Shown here: piece by piece, positions 27,818 to 36,651 of the stretch
Layout of the letters: every line of letters begins with the position of its first letter
How positions within the stretch are numbered: the stretch's first letter is position 1
Position numbers and translations under genes: made by a program
The notes under the pieces: model-generated
Told to the model about the DNA's origin: nothing
What the model saw: the letters and a program-made list of their open reading frames with translations, nothing else
The model's database searches: none
Source: Gammaproteobacteria bacterium
GTDB lineage: Bacteria; Pseudomonadota; Gammaproteobacteria; CAJXQU01
DNA length: 64,000 nucleotides
Direction of reading: 5' to 3'
Assembly (NCBI GenBank): GCA_026984775.1
Contig: JALSRM010000035.1
Location: 1-64,000, forward strand

Positions 27818-28366
27818 ATGGACAAATATTACAAACAAATTATTCAGAGCATTGGCGAGGATCCTGAGCGTGAAGGACTACTAAAGACACCGGAAAGGGC
27901 TGCCAAAGCGATGGAGTTCCTTACCAGAGGCTACAATCAGACACTTGAAGAAGTTGTCAACGATGCGGTTTTCAATGTGGAATCACGGGATCTGATCATC
28001 GTCAAGGATATCGAGATCTACAGCCTCTGCGAACATCACATGCTTCCATTCCATGGCAAATGTCACATCGGCTATATCCCCAACAACCGCGTACTGGGTG
28101 TCAGCAAACTGGCCCGAATTGCCGATATGTATGCAAGGCGCCTGCAGGTTCAGGAGCGTCTCACTAACCAGATCTCACAGGCGATCATGGATGTGCTGAA
28201 ACCTGACGGGGTGGGTGTAGTCATAGAGGCCAGGCACTTCTGCATGATGATGCGAGGTGTGGAAAAACAGAACTCCCTGATGGTGACATCTGCAATGAAC
28301 GGCACCTTCAGGCATTACGAGAGCACCCGATCCGAATTTCTCGATCTGATCCGTAAACACACCTGA
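27818..28366 (+). CDS. folE: GTP cyclohydrolase I
   Basis: Converts GTP to 7,8-dihydroneopterin triphosphate, first step of folate and pterin synthesis; 182 aa. Family motifs: [42 protein letters not shown] with zinc-binding Cys and His, LSKLARI-like [25 protein letters not shown], and [16 protein letters not shown] with the second zinc Cys. A TATAAT at 27780-27785 lies about 35 bases before the ATG and may be its -10. Followed by a cyclophilin-like gene with overlapping stop and start (TGATG). Confidence 0.95.
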   Translation: MDKYYKQIIQSIGEDPEREGLLKTPERAAKAMEFLTRGYNQTLEEVVNDAVFNVESRDLIIVKDIEIYSLCEHHMLPFHGKCHIGYIPNNRVLGVSKLARIADMYARRLQVQERLTNQISQAIMDVLKPDGVGVVIEARHFCMMMRGVEKQNSLMVTSAMNGTFRHYESTRSEFLDLIRKHT

Positions 28367-28737
28367 TGCCTGACCTGCGCCTCATCTCAGGTAACATTGA
28401 GCTGAACCTCGATCTGTTGGATACGCCGACAGCCAAAGCAATCAGCGAACAACTTCCGATCACATCCAAAATTCAGACGTGGGGTGATGAGGTCTATTTT
28501 GAAATACCGGTCGAAGTGGCGCTTGAAGCCGGGGCAAAAGATATCGTTGAACCGGGTGAGATCGCTTTCTGGGTTGAAGGTCGATGTATCGCGATCGGTT
28601 TCGGGCCGACTCCCATCTCGCAGGGTGACGAGATCCGGTTGGCTGCCCATACCAATATATGGGCTAGGGCATGTGAGGACGTAAGGGTTCTCGGTTCACT
28701 CAAACCCGGCGATCCGGTTACCCTTGAAAAACTCTGA
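28366..28737 (+). CDS. TM1367-type cyclophilin-like fold protein
   Basis: Protein of 123 aa, cytoplasmic. It resembles the small cyclophilin-like family typified by Thermotoga TM1367: KIQTWGDEVYFEIPV, a VEPGEIAFWVEGRCIAIGFGPTPIS strand-loop, and a C-terminal LKPGDPVTLEKL. Members keep the cyclophilin barrel but lack its prolyl-isomerase active residues; their function is not established. Start codon overlaps the folE stop, implying coupled translation. Confidence 0.75.
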   Translation: MPDLRLISGNIELNLDLLDTPTAKAISEQLPITSKIQTWGDEVYFEIPVEVALEAGAKDIVEPGEIAFWVEGRCIAIGFGPTPISQGDEIRLAAHTNIWARACEDVRVLGSLKPGDPVTLEKL

Positions 28738-28759
28738 TTGGTAGCCACTTTAATCCTTG

Positions 28760-29152
28760 ATGGAACTCTGGGGTCTGTTTGCCACCGCCTTTCTCTCCTC
28801 GACACTTCTGCCAGGCGGATCCGAAGCCGTTATCGCTTATCTGGTGAGTACTTCAGACATATCAAAGTCGAGCCTGCTGGCAACAGCAACATTAGGAAAT
28901 ACTCTCGGTGGTCTGACTTCATGGTCTCTTGGTCGGGTTTTACCCAATCTTGGCAAACAACATGATCGGACAGTGAGCCAGCTAAGAGAATGGGGGACAC
29001 CGCTCCTGCTGTTCAGTTGGATGCCTATCATCGGTGATGCACTTTGTCTTGGAGCTGGTTGGCTGCGGATGTCATTCAAATTATCCGTAATTTTCATTGC
29101 CACCGGAAAGTTTTGCCGTTACCTTGCGGTGATTACTTTTTTCGCAGCATAA
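28760..29152 (+). CDS. YqaA-family (DedA-like, VTT domain) inner-membrane protein
   Basis: Membrane protein of 130 aa with three to four hydrophobic segments. The SNARE-associated/VTT family is recognised by LFATAFLSSTLLPGGSEAVIAYLV at the start, GNTLGGLTSWSLGR, and FSWMPIIGDALCLGAGWLRM in the middle. DedA-type proteins are implicated in lipid flipping and proton-motive-force maintenance. ATG at 28760 is preferred over the in-frame TTG one codon earlier. Seven bases separate it from the ABC ATPase gene. Confidence 0.8.
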   Translation: MELWGLFATAFLSSTLLPGGSEAVIAYLVSTSDISKSSLLATATLGNTLGGLTSWSLGRVLPNLGKQHDRTVSQLREWGTPLLLFSWMPIIGDALCLGAGWLRMSFKLSVIFIATGKFCRYLAVITFFAA

Positions 29153-29159
29153 TCATTCC

Positions 29160-29873
29160 ATGATACCGGCACTCAAGTTTACTGATCTGCAAAAGTTTTA
29201 TGGCAAGCAAAAGGTCCTCCACGGTGTTTCTCTGGAGATCCCCCAAGGGAGCTTTGTAGGTTTGATCGGTGAGAATGGTGCTGGCAAGACCACTCTTATC
29301 AAGTGTCTTCTGGATTTTTGTGACATTCAAAATGGAAAAATCGAGATCTTCGGTGTCGATCACCACAAGACTGTCGCCCGTAAACCTCTTGCCTTTTTGC
29401 CCGAACGGTTTTCCCCACCGTATTTCGTGACTGGCCAAGACTTTCTCGATCATATGGCAAGAATGTATCGTGTACCACTGATGAGAGAAGGACTCGACGA
29501 GGTTCTCACCGCACTCGATCTTCCCCGTGAAGCCCTGGAGAAGCCTGTTCGAACACTCTCCAAAGGCATGTCACAAAAGCTAGGATTGGCAGCCGTCCTG
29601 CTCAGCCGCAAGAGACTGCTGCTGCTGGATGAACCCATGAGCGGTCTTGATCCAAAGGCGCGGGCGCTTCTGAAACAACACCTGCTAGATCTGAAAAATC
29701 ACGGTAAAACCCTGTTTTTCAGTACCCACTTGTTGTCTGATGTGGAAGCCTTGTGCGACGAGATAATCATCCTCCATGAGGGAAAAGTATGTTTTAGCGG
29801 GACACCTCATCACTGCTGTGATCGCTTTGCAACATCAACCCTGGAGCAGGCCTATATCTCCTGTATCTCATAG
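29160..29873 (+). CDS. ABC transporter ATP-binding protein without adjacent permease
   Basis: Single nucleotide-binding domain, 237 aa: GENGAGKTTLIK (Walker A), TLSKGMSQKLGLA (signature motif), LLLLDEPMSGLDP (Walker B), and the H-loop in FFSTHLLSDVE. It resembles ABC-2-type exporters of the CcmA/NatA group. No permease gene flanks it, so the membrane partner must be elsewhere. The last 22 bases overlap the convergent osmC gene. Substrate unknown. Confidence 0.85.
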   Translation: MIPALKFTDLQKFYGKQKVLHGVSLEIPQGSFVGLIGENGAGKTTLIKCLLDFCDIQNGKIEIFGVDHHKTVARKPLAFLPERFSPPYFVTGQDFLDHMARMYRVPLMREGLDEVLTALDLPREALEKPVRTLSKGMSQKLGLAAVLLSRKRLLLLDEPMSGLDPKARALLKQHLLDLKNHGKTLFFSTHLLSDVEALCDEIIILHEGKVCFSGTPHHCCDRFATSTLEQAYISCIS

Positions 29874-30268
29874 TCATGGGTGATTTCCGCTGTCTTTCCC
29901 AGCATGATAGAGGCCGAGCAATATTTCTCTGCTGAAAGTGCTATCGCCCGTTTGACCTGGGATTCCTTAATATTGCGCCCACGAATGATGTAATGAACAT
30001 GGATTCGTGTAAAAACCTTGGGAATTTCCTCTGATCGTTCAGAGGTCAGTTCAACCTCAAGATCCAAAATCTCCTGCCGTCCCTTTTTCAACATGGCTAC
30101 AATATCGAAGGAAGTACACCCTCCCATTCCTAAGAGCAACATCTCCATGGGTCTTGCAGCCAGATCACGCCCTCCCACTTCAGGCGCACCATCCATTACG
30201 ATCGAGTGCCCACTGCCCGATTCTCCCAAAAATGTGACGTGGTCCACCCATTTAACACGAGCTTGCAT
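29852..30268 (-). CDS. OsmC/Ohr-family protein (YhfA-like)
   Basis: Protein of 138 aa. The OsmC fold is shown by a GGCTSFDIVAMLKKGRQEI segment with one reactive Cys (about 52), and by KYCSASIMLGKTAEI with the second Cys near residue 117, the pair that reduces organic peroxides in OsmC and Ohr. The short N-terminus and RPMEMLLLGMGGC are nearer the E. coli YhfA subgroup, whose substrate is not known. Runs tail-to-tail with the ABC ATPase gene (22-base overlap) and lies upstream of and divergent from crp, about 110 bases apart. Confidence 0.85.
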   Translation of the reverse strand: MQARVKWVDHVTFLGESGSGHSIVMDGAPEVGGRDLAARPMEMLLLGMGGCTSFDIVAMLKKGRQEILDLEVELTSERSEEIPKVFTRIHVHYIIRGRNIKESQVKRAIALSAEKYCSASIMLGKTAEITHDYEIQEI

Positions 30269-30379
30269 TTGTTAACTCCTTCCCATTACCGATTTTTGGG
30301 TCGCAAGAGTATCATAATTGTTTCGCAGGCTGTATCAGCGGCCTAGTTAGGCAAGTAATAAGCCGGAGGGTATAAAACA

Positions 30380-31021
30380 ATGGCAATCCCTGTGTTCAAA
30401 ACACTTGAAACACCCGAATATATCGAAAAACTTCTGGAGCACTCACATCGCAGGAAATTTCCTGCACGCAACACCATTCTGCGTCAGGGTGATCCGGCCA
30501 ATGAGCTGCTCTATGTGATCGAGGGCTCGGTCTCTGTCCTTCTGGAAGATGAAAAGGGTCACGAAATTGTGCTCGCCTATCTGAACGAAGGTGAGTTTTT
30601 CGGTGAGCTGGGGCTGTTCGTCGACAACGTAGAACGTGTCGCCTATGTGCGCGGGCGTACCCCTTGCGAGATTGCCTATATCAGTTACGACAAGGTTCGC
30701 AAGCTGGCCACGGAATACCCCGATCTGCTTTTCCATATCTCCCGTCAACTGGCAAAGCGTCTGATGAAAACCAACCGCAAGGTGGGTAGCCTGGCCTTCA
30801 TGGATGTTTATGGCCGCGTCTCCCGTACCCTCCTCGATCTATGCAAGGAACCTGATGCCATGACTCATCCTGACGGCATGCAAATCCGCATCACCCGACA
30901 GGAGCTCGGCCGTATTGTCGGGTGCTCAAGAGAAATGGTCGGTCGTGTTCTCAAAGAAATGGAAGAACAGCTCCAGATCACGGTTTCTGGCAAAACCATC
31001 GTTGTACTTGGGGTCCGGTAA
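30380..31021 (+). CDS. crp: CRP/Vfr-type transcriptional regulator with altered cAMP pocket
   Basis: Dimeric regulator of 213 aa. The N-terminal cyclic-nucleotide domain (about 15-125) has GEFFGELGLF. The C-terminal part (about 140-213) is very close to E. coli CRP and Vfr: DAMTHPDGMQIRITRQELGRIVGCSREMVGRVLKEME is the helix-turn-helix, so the DNA target should be TGTGA-N6-TCACA. Two cAMP contacts differ: E. coli ERSAWVR reads ERVAYVR (Ser84 to Val87) and the Thr-Ser pair of the C-helix reads Thr131-Asn132. It may bind cAMP weakly or respond to another ligand. Confidence 0.88.
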   Translation: MAIPVFKTLETPEYIEKLLEHSHRRKFPARNTILRQGDPANELLYVIEGSVSVLLEDEKGHEIVLAYLNEGEFFGELGLFVDNVERVAYVRGRTPCEIAYISYDKVRKLATEYPDLLFHISRQLAKRLMKTNRKVGSLAFMDVYGRVSRTLLDLCKEPDAMTHPDGMQIRITRQELGRIVGCSREMVGRVLKEMEEQLQITVSGKTIVVLGVR

Positions 31022-31035
31022 GAACTTTTTTATAC

Positions 31036-31064
31036 TTGACAATTTTGGCCCTTCAATCCAGAAT
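31036..31064 (+). promoter_or_regulatory. tRNA-Met promoter
   Basis: TTGACA (31036-31041), 17-base spacer, CAGAAT (31059-31064), then the GC-rich stretch TCGCGCCC before the predicted start. Such a discriminator is typical of stable-RNA promoters under stringent (ppGpp) control. Confidence 0.7.
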
Positions 31065-31087
31065 TCGCGCCCACACACCAAATTCTG

Positions 31088-31163
31088 GCTATGTAGCTCA
31101 GTTGGTTAGAGCACATCACTCATAATGATGGGGTCGGTGGTTCGAGTCCACCCATAGCCACCA
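31088..31163 (+). tRNA. tRNA-Met (elongator), anticodon CAT
   Basis: Full cloverleaf of 76 bases with encoded CCA. The acceptor arms are GGCTATG (31088-31094) and CATAGCC (31153-31159). The anticodon stem CATCA/TGATG encloses CTCATAA, anticodon CAT at 31122-31124; the T loop is TTCGAGT. The body nearly matches the E. coli elongator tRNA-Met rather than tRNA-fMet, whose first base pair is unpaired, or the lysidine-modified Ile tRNA. Confidence 0.95.
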
Positions 31164-31205
31164 AATCATTCCTTTGCAAATTCCCCTCAGGGATCGTAGT
31201 CAAGT

Positions 31206-32975
31206 TCAAAAAGGCCACACCGCGGGCACAACCACCAACGTAATCAAAAAAACCAGAAGTGTCAGCGGGATTCCTGCACGCAAATAATCACTAAACCGAT
31301 AGCCACCCGGTCCATAGACCATCAGATTGGTTTGATAACCGATGGGGGTCGCAAAACTGGCGGTCGCGGCGATCATAAGAGTAACCACAAAAGGCATCGG
31401 GCTGACTGACAGAGTTTCTGCACTGGCGATGGCGATGGGGAAAAGCACCACTGCAGCTGCCGTATTTGACAGAATGGAAGTAAAAAACGTGGCCAAAATG
31501 AAGATCATGACCACCGTCATCAAGGGCTGATCCCCACTCAGGCTGATCAAGGTATCCGCCACCCCCCTTGCAAGTCCGGTTTTTTCGACCGCTGTGCCAA
31601 GGGCAATGGATGCTGCGATGACGATCAATACCTGATAATCGACACTTTTGCGTGCGACGACACTGGTGGTGCAGCGTGTGATCAGCATTAGGCCAGCCGC
31701 CAGCATGGAGGCCTGCAGCATAGACAGCCATTGCAGCGTCACGCTCAAAACCAGCCCACCCAAAATGACGAGTGCCACCACGCTTAGGTGATGCCGGATT
31801 GCCCGCGAGTTCTTGACTTGGCTTGTCAGTAAAAAGTCTCTGGAAAAGCGCTGTTGTTCGAAAAAATTCTCTCTTGCATCGAGTAACAAGGTATCGCCGG
31901 GCTTGAGTACAATGTCGCCGATTTTCTGTTTCAGGTGCATTCCATTCCGGGCAACCGCGACAATTGCAGCATTATAGTGGGTTCTGAAACGGCTATCGCG
32001 GATAGTCTGACCGATCAAGGGACAGTTTTCCGATACCACAACTTCAACCAGCGAACGCTGCAACGTTTGGTTGACGAAGTGCCGGTCCTCCTCATCAACC
32101 GGCTCCAGGCCACGGATCTTTTTTAGATCCACGATGGAATCCACATCCCCCACGAACATCAGGCGATCATTTCCTTTCAATTTCCGGTGTGGGCCAACAC
32201 TTGGGATGGTCTCACCATTACGCTCGATGCTGACGAGGAACAGTCCTGGCAGATTACGCAAACCTGCCTGCTCAATGGTTTTCCCATCGATCGAGGAGTC
32301 TGAAGAGACCCTCATTTCAACCGTGTACTGTCTGACATCATCCAGATCATGTCCCACAGAATCTCTCTGCGGCAGTATCTTCTGCCCGAACAGGACAATA
32401 AAACCGATCACTGCGATCACACAGGGTAACCCAACCCAAGCCAGATCGAACATGGCAAGTCCCAATGCTGGTCTTTCATCCACCAGCATACTATTGATGA
32501 TCAAGTTGGTACTGGAACCGATCAGGGTGCAGGCACCGCCAATAATCGCGGCATAGCTTAATGGGATCATCAATTGCGATATCGGGATCCGGTTATGCCG
32601 CGCCCACGTAGAAATCATGGGGATAAACATGGCGACAACTGGAGTATTATTGAGGAATGCACTCATCGCAGCGACAGGAGTCATGAGCCTGAACTGGGCA
32701 TCCGCAACATTCTTTGGCCGTCCAAGCATCGATCCACAAAGCCAGTTAATGGTGCCGGTTTCCTGCAAGCCACTGGCTACTACATAAAGCACGGCTACGG
32801 TGATCATGCCCTCATTGGCAAACCCCTTTAAGGCTTCCTCTGTAGTCAGTACTCCGGCAAGAAACAAGATCGTGACCGCACCCATCATGATGATGTCCGG
32901 AGAAAAACGGGTAAACACCAGACTGGTGAAGCAGAGTCCGAGAACGAACAGAGTGAGCCATGCATCATATGTCAT
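31206..32975 (-). CDS. SLC13-family permease with two TrkA-C regulatory domains
   Basis: Inner-membrane anion/sulfate-type transporter of 589 aa. Hydrophobic segments occupy residues 1-205 and 400-589. Between them lie two RCK/TrkA-C domains, near 220-300 (EMRVSSDSSIDGKTIEQAGL, GNDRLMFVGD) and near 310-385 (EVVVSENCPLIGQTIRDSRF, VLKPGDTLLLDA). Transport motifs include FLNNTPVVAMFIPM and the mirrored SILSNTAAAVVLFPIA, plus GSSTNLIINS and GYQTNLMVYGPG. Family members carry sulfate, silicate or dicarboxylates; the substrate cannot be read here. It stands alone, transcribed towards the tRNA gene. Confidence 0.88.
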   Translation of the reverse strand: MTYDAWLTLFVLGLCFTSLVFTRFSPDIIMMGAVTILFLAGVLTTEEALKGFANEGMITVAVLYVVASGLQETGTINWLCGSMLGRPKNVADAQFRLMTPVAAMSAFLNNTPVVAMFIPMISTWARHNRIPISQLMIPLSYAAIIGGACTLIGSSTNLIINSMLVDERPALGLAMFDLAWVGLPCVIAVIGFIVLFGQKILPQRDSVGHDLDDVRQYTVEMRVSSDSSIDGKTIEQAGLRNLPGLFLVSIERNGETIPSVGPHRKLKGNDRLMFVGDVDSIVDLKKIRGLEPVDEEDRHFVNQTLQRSLVEVVVSENCPLIGQTIRDSRFRTHYNAAIVAVARNGMHLKQKIGDIVLKPGDTLLLDARENFFEQQRFSRDFLLTSQVKNSRAIRHHLSVVALVILGGLVLSVTLQWLSMLQASMLAAGLMLITRCTTSVVARKSVDYQVLIVIAASIALGTAVEKTGLARGVADTLISLSGDQPLMTVVMIFILATFFTSILSNTAAAVVLFPIAIASAETLSVSPMPFVVTLMIAATASFATPIGYQTNLMVYGPGGYRFSDYLRAGIPLTLLVFLITLVVVPAVWPF

Positions 32976-33090
32976 GGCCTTATTTTATAGAAAATCTCCC
33001 ATTAAGGCATAAAAACTATAGTCCTTTATGATTTAAGGTTATATCGGTCTACACCACGTCCTTGTGGCAGCGGGGGTATTCTTTGAAAAA

Positions 33091-34731
33091 TCAGTGGATG
33101 CAGGCCTTTTCCTTCAATTCTTCTGTCAGAACCTTTGCATTTTCAGCGTATTCGACCGGAAGATCGATGACATGCACACCCGGTGTTTCAGTACATTCTC
33201 TCAGTAAGGGCAGAAAGGATGCCGTGGACTCGACCCGATGACCAGTTGCGCCATAGCTCTCTGCGTACTTGACGAAATCCGGATTACCAAAATCCAGACC
33301 CCAGTCGTGGAAGCCCATGGCATCCTGTTTCCATTTGATCATGCCATACGCGCTGTCGTTGAGAATAAGAACGATAATGTTGAGCTTCAATCGCACGCAG
33401 GTTTCAATTTCCTGACTGTTCATCATGAAACCGCCGTCACCACAGATAGCCACCACATTGCGATCCGGGTAAATCATTTTCGCCGCCATGGCAGAGGGCA
33501 GTCCTGCTCCCATGGTTGCCAGTGCATTGTCCAGCAAGATAGTATTCGGTGCCAGTGCGTGATAATTCCTGGCAAACCAGACCTTATACACACCGTTATC
33601 CAGTGCGATGATATCTTTGGGACCAAGTGCAGCACGAACATCGGCAACGAACCGCTGCGGAATCATCGGAAATTGATCTGAATCAGCCTTTTCACGAACC
33701 TTTTGATCAACCGCCTTTTTCACTTTCATGAAATAAGAGAAATCCCAGTGTCTCTGACGGGTGATTCGATCACTGATCTGCCATAGGGCATTGGCAATGT
33801 CGCCAACGACTTCAAGCTGAGGGAAGTACACTTCGTCGACTTCAGCCGGCACGAAATTGATATGGATCACCTTGGTACCTCCCCGCTTCATGAAAAAGGG
33901 AGGCTTCTCCACCACATCATGGCCCACATTGATGATCAGATCTGCCCGATCAATGGCACAGTGCAGATAATCATTGTCGGACAGGGCCGCCGTTCCCAGG
34001 AATAGTGGATGATCTTCCGGGATCACCCCCTTGCCCATCTGGGTATTGAAGAACGGGATGCCCGTCTTGTTGATCAGTTGTGTCAACATCTTCGTGATCA
34101 GCTTCCGGTTTGCTCCCGCTCCAATCAGCAGCAACGGTGATTTTGCCGACTCGATTCGTTGGATAGCTTCATTGACCGCCTTTTCATTAGCATCCGGGCG
34201 ACGCACCTTGTGTATGGAAAGGGGTTCGGTATGGGTCTTTTCGGCCGCCACATCTTCCGGCAACTCGAGATGGACCGCGCCGGGCCGCTCCGCCTCTGCC
34301 TGTTTAACAGCCTCGCGAATGATGGTGGGGATCCGGTTACCATGAACGATCTGTTTGGTGTATTTGGTGATCGGCCGCATCATATCCACGGTATCGATGA
34401 TCTGGAAATGCCCCTGCTTGCTGGAGTGAATGGGTTTCTGACCTGTGATCATCATCATCGGCATCGCGCCCAGTTGCGCATAGGCTGCAGCAGTCACCAA
34501 ATTGGTCGCACCCGGACCAAGCGTGGCGAGACAGACACCGGGCTTGCCCGTCAGCCGCCCAACGGTCGCGGCCATGAATCCGGCCGGCTGCTCATGGCGA
34601 GTCAAGATCAGTTGAATGGAAGAATCTTTCAAGGATTCCAGCATGTCCAGATTTTCTTCCCCAGGCACGCCAAAAATATATTCAACACCTTCGTTTTCAA
34701 GACATTTAACAAACAGATCACTTGCTTTCAT
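33091..34731 (-). CDS. Acetolactate-synthase-type ThDP enzyme (catabolic AlsS-like)
   Basis: Thiamine-diphosphate enzyme of 546 aa. It has the ThDP-activating Glu in LTRHEQPAGFMA (about residue 47), the PYR-domain LGPGATNLVTAAAYAQLGAMPMMMITGQ, and the ThDP motif GDGGFMMNSQEIETC...ILNDSAYG in the C-terminal third. Length and sequence fit the biosynthetic/catabolic acetolactate synthase large subunit. No ilvN small subunit, ilvC or budA decarboxylase gene is adjacent, so it is probably the FAD-independent, unregulated type forming acetolactate from two pyruvates. Related 2-oxoacid decarboxylases cannot be excluded. Confidence 0.82.
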   Translation of the reverse strand: MKASDLFVKCLENEGVEYIFGVPGEENLDMLESLKDSSIQLILTRHEQPAGFMAATVGRLTGKPGVCLATLGPGATNLVTAAAYAQLGAMPMMMITGQKPIHSSKQGHFQIIDTVDMMRPITKYTKQIVHGNRIPTIIREAVKQAEAERPGAVHLELPEDVAAEKTHTEPLSIHKVRRPDANEKAVNEAIQRIESAKSPLLLIGAGANRKLITKMLTQLINKTGIPFFNTQMGKGVIPEDHPLFLGTAALSDNDYLHCAIDRADLIINVGHDVVEKPPFFMKRGGTKVIHINFVPAEVDEVYFPQLEVVGDIANALWQISDRITRQRHWDFSYFMKVKKAVDQKVREKADSDQFPMIPQRFVADVRAALGPKDIIALDNGVYKVWFARNYHALAPNTILLDNALATMGAGLPSAMAAKMIYPDRNVVAICGDGGFMMNSQEIETCVRLKLNIIVLILNDSAYGMIKWKQDAMGFHDWGLDFGNPDFVKYAESYGATGHRVESTASFLPLLRECTETPGVHVIDLPVEYAENAKVLTEELKEKACIH

Positions 34732-34856
34732 TTTCCTCTCCAGTACAGGACACAGGCTTGGTTCTTGTCCAATTTATCCTTTCAAGAACTTCGACCAGGA
34801 CAGATTGAACTTGATGAAAATAGATTGTTTCAAATCTCAAGCATAAAACAGGCCAA

Positions 34857-35243
34857 TCAACGCTCGATCACGGACTCCTGCGGATTAGCGGGATCGTAAA
34901 AGATAGTGATTCGCGCTCCAGCCGGATAATGCGCCCGAAGAGCCTCGGCAGCAGATCGGCTCATAAAAGCAGGGCCGCCGTGAAACCTGTATCGTGTTCC
35001 GGTATAGGTTTTACCATCCACTTCATAGAGGTAGGTTATGGAAAAACCATAGCGCCTTTTGGGTGTGCCACTGTTCTTGTCCCATTCTTGGGTGACTTCA
35101 CTGGCCGTAACGCGTGCTTCTGCGGGTCTCCAGTTCACACTGGCCTCTTGCAACTGGTTTTCCCTCTTTACATAAAGAAAAATAACGACGGCTGCCAGGA
35201 TCACCGCCAGAGTAATGAAAAAAGACATTCGGTTTCCCATCAT
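34857..35243 (-). CDS. DUF3592 membrane-anchored protein
   Basis: Protein of 128 aa with one N-terminal membrane span (FFITLAVILAAVVIFLYV). A small domain follows with WRPAEARVTASEV, a YLYEVDGKTYTG strand, and IFYDPANPQESVI at the end, features of DUF3592. Function unknown. The ATG overlaps the stop of the quinone oxidoreductase gene (ATGATG), so it is the last gene of the qmcA-nfeD-qor run. Confidence 0.75.
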   Translation of the reverse strand: MMGNRMSFFITLAVILAAVVIFLYVKRENQLQEASVNWRPAEARVTASEVTQEWDKNSGTPKRRYGFSITYLYEVDGKTYTGTRYRFHGGPAFMSRSAAEALRAHYPAGARITIFYDPANPQESVIER

Positions 35244-36202
35244 GGTTTGAGAATGATCTTGCCACAGGCACCGGGCTCCATCACCAACCGGTGCGCTTCA
35301 GCAGCACGCTCCAGTGGCATCTCACACCGGATCACCGGCTTCAATACCCGAGAGCATAACCCTGCACCGATTGCGGCATGGATCTCTTTTTCTTCTTCCG
35401 GGCGGATGTTCATCAGCGACATTCCAAGAATAGCAGCGTCACAGGCCATGGCATCTCGTGGGTTGATCTCGATGCTATCCCGGTTGCCAACAATCACCAC
35501 CTTCCCTTGTGGTGCCAAGATCCTTAAATCATTGTCCAGATTGACATGGGCCATCATCTCCATGATGACATCCACACCCAACCCATCGGTGGCATCGAGG
35601 ATCTGGTCAAAATGCCCCGGATCGGCATGGTCCATCACCTGATCAGCCCTCTGGCTTTTGACCAGTTGCCGACCCGCTTCGGTACCGGCGGTGGCGAGGA
35701 CACGCATACCAAGATTCCGGGCAATCTGAAGGGTAGCAATACCCACAGCACCACTGGCGCCGTGGACCAGGAGCGTCTGCGCCGGGCGGGCTTCAGCCCG
35801 CTGAATCAGCCCTCGATAGGCCGTTACATAGGCCACGTAAATCCCGGCGCCTTCGGCAAAGGAGACATGATCCGGCAGCGGATGGATCTGATTTTCCTTG
35901 CAGAGAGCGTATTCGGCATAGGTGCCGGTGACCGAACCCGAAAGGTAGACCCGTTCTCCGGCATGGATACCCAGCACAGACGCACCGGTTTTCTCCACCA
36001 CACCCGCGGCATCGAACCCCGGCGTATAGGGCACTTTCGGATCGTAGCCTTGATAACCCGCTCGGATATAGGTGTCCACCGGATTGACACCAATAGCTTC
36101 AATCCTGACCAGGATCTCGTCCGGTTGCGGCTCGGGCACTGGCAGATCCTCGAGCTGCAGGACTTCCGGACCACCCAGTTCCGTTACCCAGATGGCCTTC
36201 AT
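35240..36202 (-). CDS. Zinc-independent NADPH:quinone oxidoreductase
   Basis: MDR-superfamily enzyme of 320 aa (zeta-crystallin/QOR branch). The substrate domain starts MKAIWVTELGGPEVLQLED with IEAIGVNPVDTYIRAGYQG; the nucleotide fold has VHGASGAVGIATLQIARNLG. No structural- or catalytic-zinc Cys cluster is present, as expected for the QOR group, which reduces quinones or enones with NADPH. Stop and start codons overlap on both sides (nfeD upstream, DUF3592 gene downstream), an unusual partner for SPFH genes. Confidence 0.88.
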   Translation of the reverse strand: MKAIWVTELGGPEVLQLEDLPVPEPQPDEILVRIEAIGVNPVDTYIRAGYQGYDPKVPYTPGFDAAGVVEKTGASVLGIHAGERVYLSGSVTGTYAEYALCKENQIHPLPDHVSFAEGAGIYVAYVTAYRGLIQRAEARPAQTLLVHGASGAVGIATLQIARNLGMRVLATAGTEAGRQLVKSQRADQVMDHADPGHFDQILDATDGLGVDVIMEMMAHVNLDNDLRILAPQGKVVIVGNRDSIEINPRDAMACDAAILGMSLMNIRPEEEKEIHAAIGAGLCSRVLKPVIRCEMPLERAAEAHRLVMEPGACGKIILKP

Positions 36203-36645
36203 GGCTCCGGCACCACCTGCAGAGTAGACCCATCAACAGAGATGACCTTTACCGTCTCCCCGGCAGGCCGATCCGGCCCGGTGACACGCCAGGTGGTGTC
36301 ATCGACCCGGATTTTGCCCACGCCATTGATGATAGGCTCATCCAACGTGAACACGCGGCCAATATAGCGCTCACCCCGGCGATTGAGTGAGGGCTCATCA
36401 GTGACGTGTTGCTTTTTGCGGGCATATTGTCTGTAAAGCAATACCGATGCAACGGACAAGACAGCAAACAGCAGCAGCTGCAGTTTCCAGTCCAGCTGGG
36501 GGAACAGCCAAAGAAGGGCACCCACAACTAGTGCCGCTACACCCAACCACAAGGTATGCCCCGTGGGAGCAAGCATTTCCAGAATGATCAACAGAATACC
36601 GGCAACCCACCAATGCCAGGGCAGAAAATGAAAGATCAGTTCCAT
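36199..36645 (-). CDS. NfeD-like short membrane protein
   Basis: Protein of 148 aa with three hydrophobic helices (HWWVAGILLIILEMLAPTG, LGVAALVVGALLWLF, LQLLLFAVLSVASVLLYRQ) and a small C-terminal OB-fold (GRVFTLDEPIINGVGKIRVDDTTWRV). This is the short NfeD form, lacking the serine protease domain. NfeD proteins act with SPFH proteins in membrane microdomain organisation; an SPFH gene precedes it by six bases, which supports the call. Confidence 0.88.
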   Translation of the reverse strand: MELIFHFLPWHWWVAGILLIILEMLAPTGHTLWLGVAALVVGALLWLFPQLDWKLQLLLFAVLSVASVLLYRQYARKKQHVTDEPSLNRRGERYIGRVFTLDEPIINGVGKIRVDDTTWRVTGPDRPAGETVKVISVDGSTLQVVPEP

Positions 36646-36651
36646 GCTACA

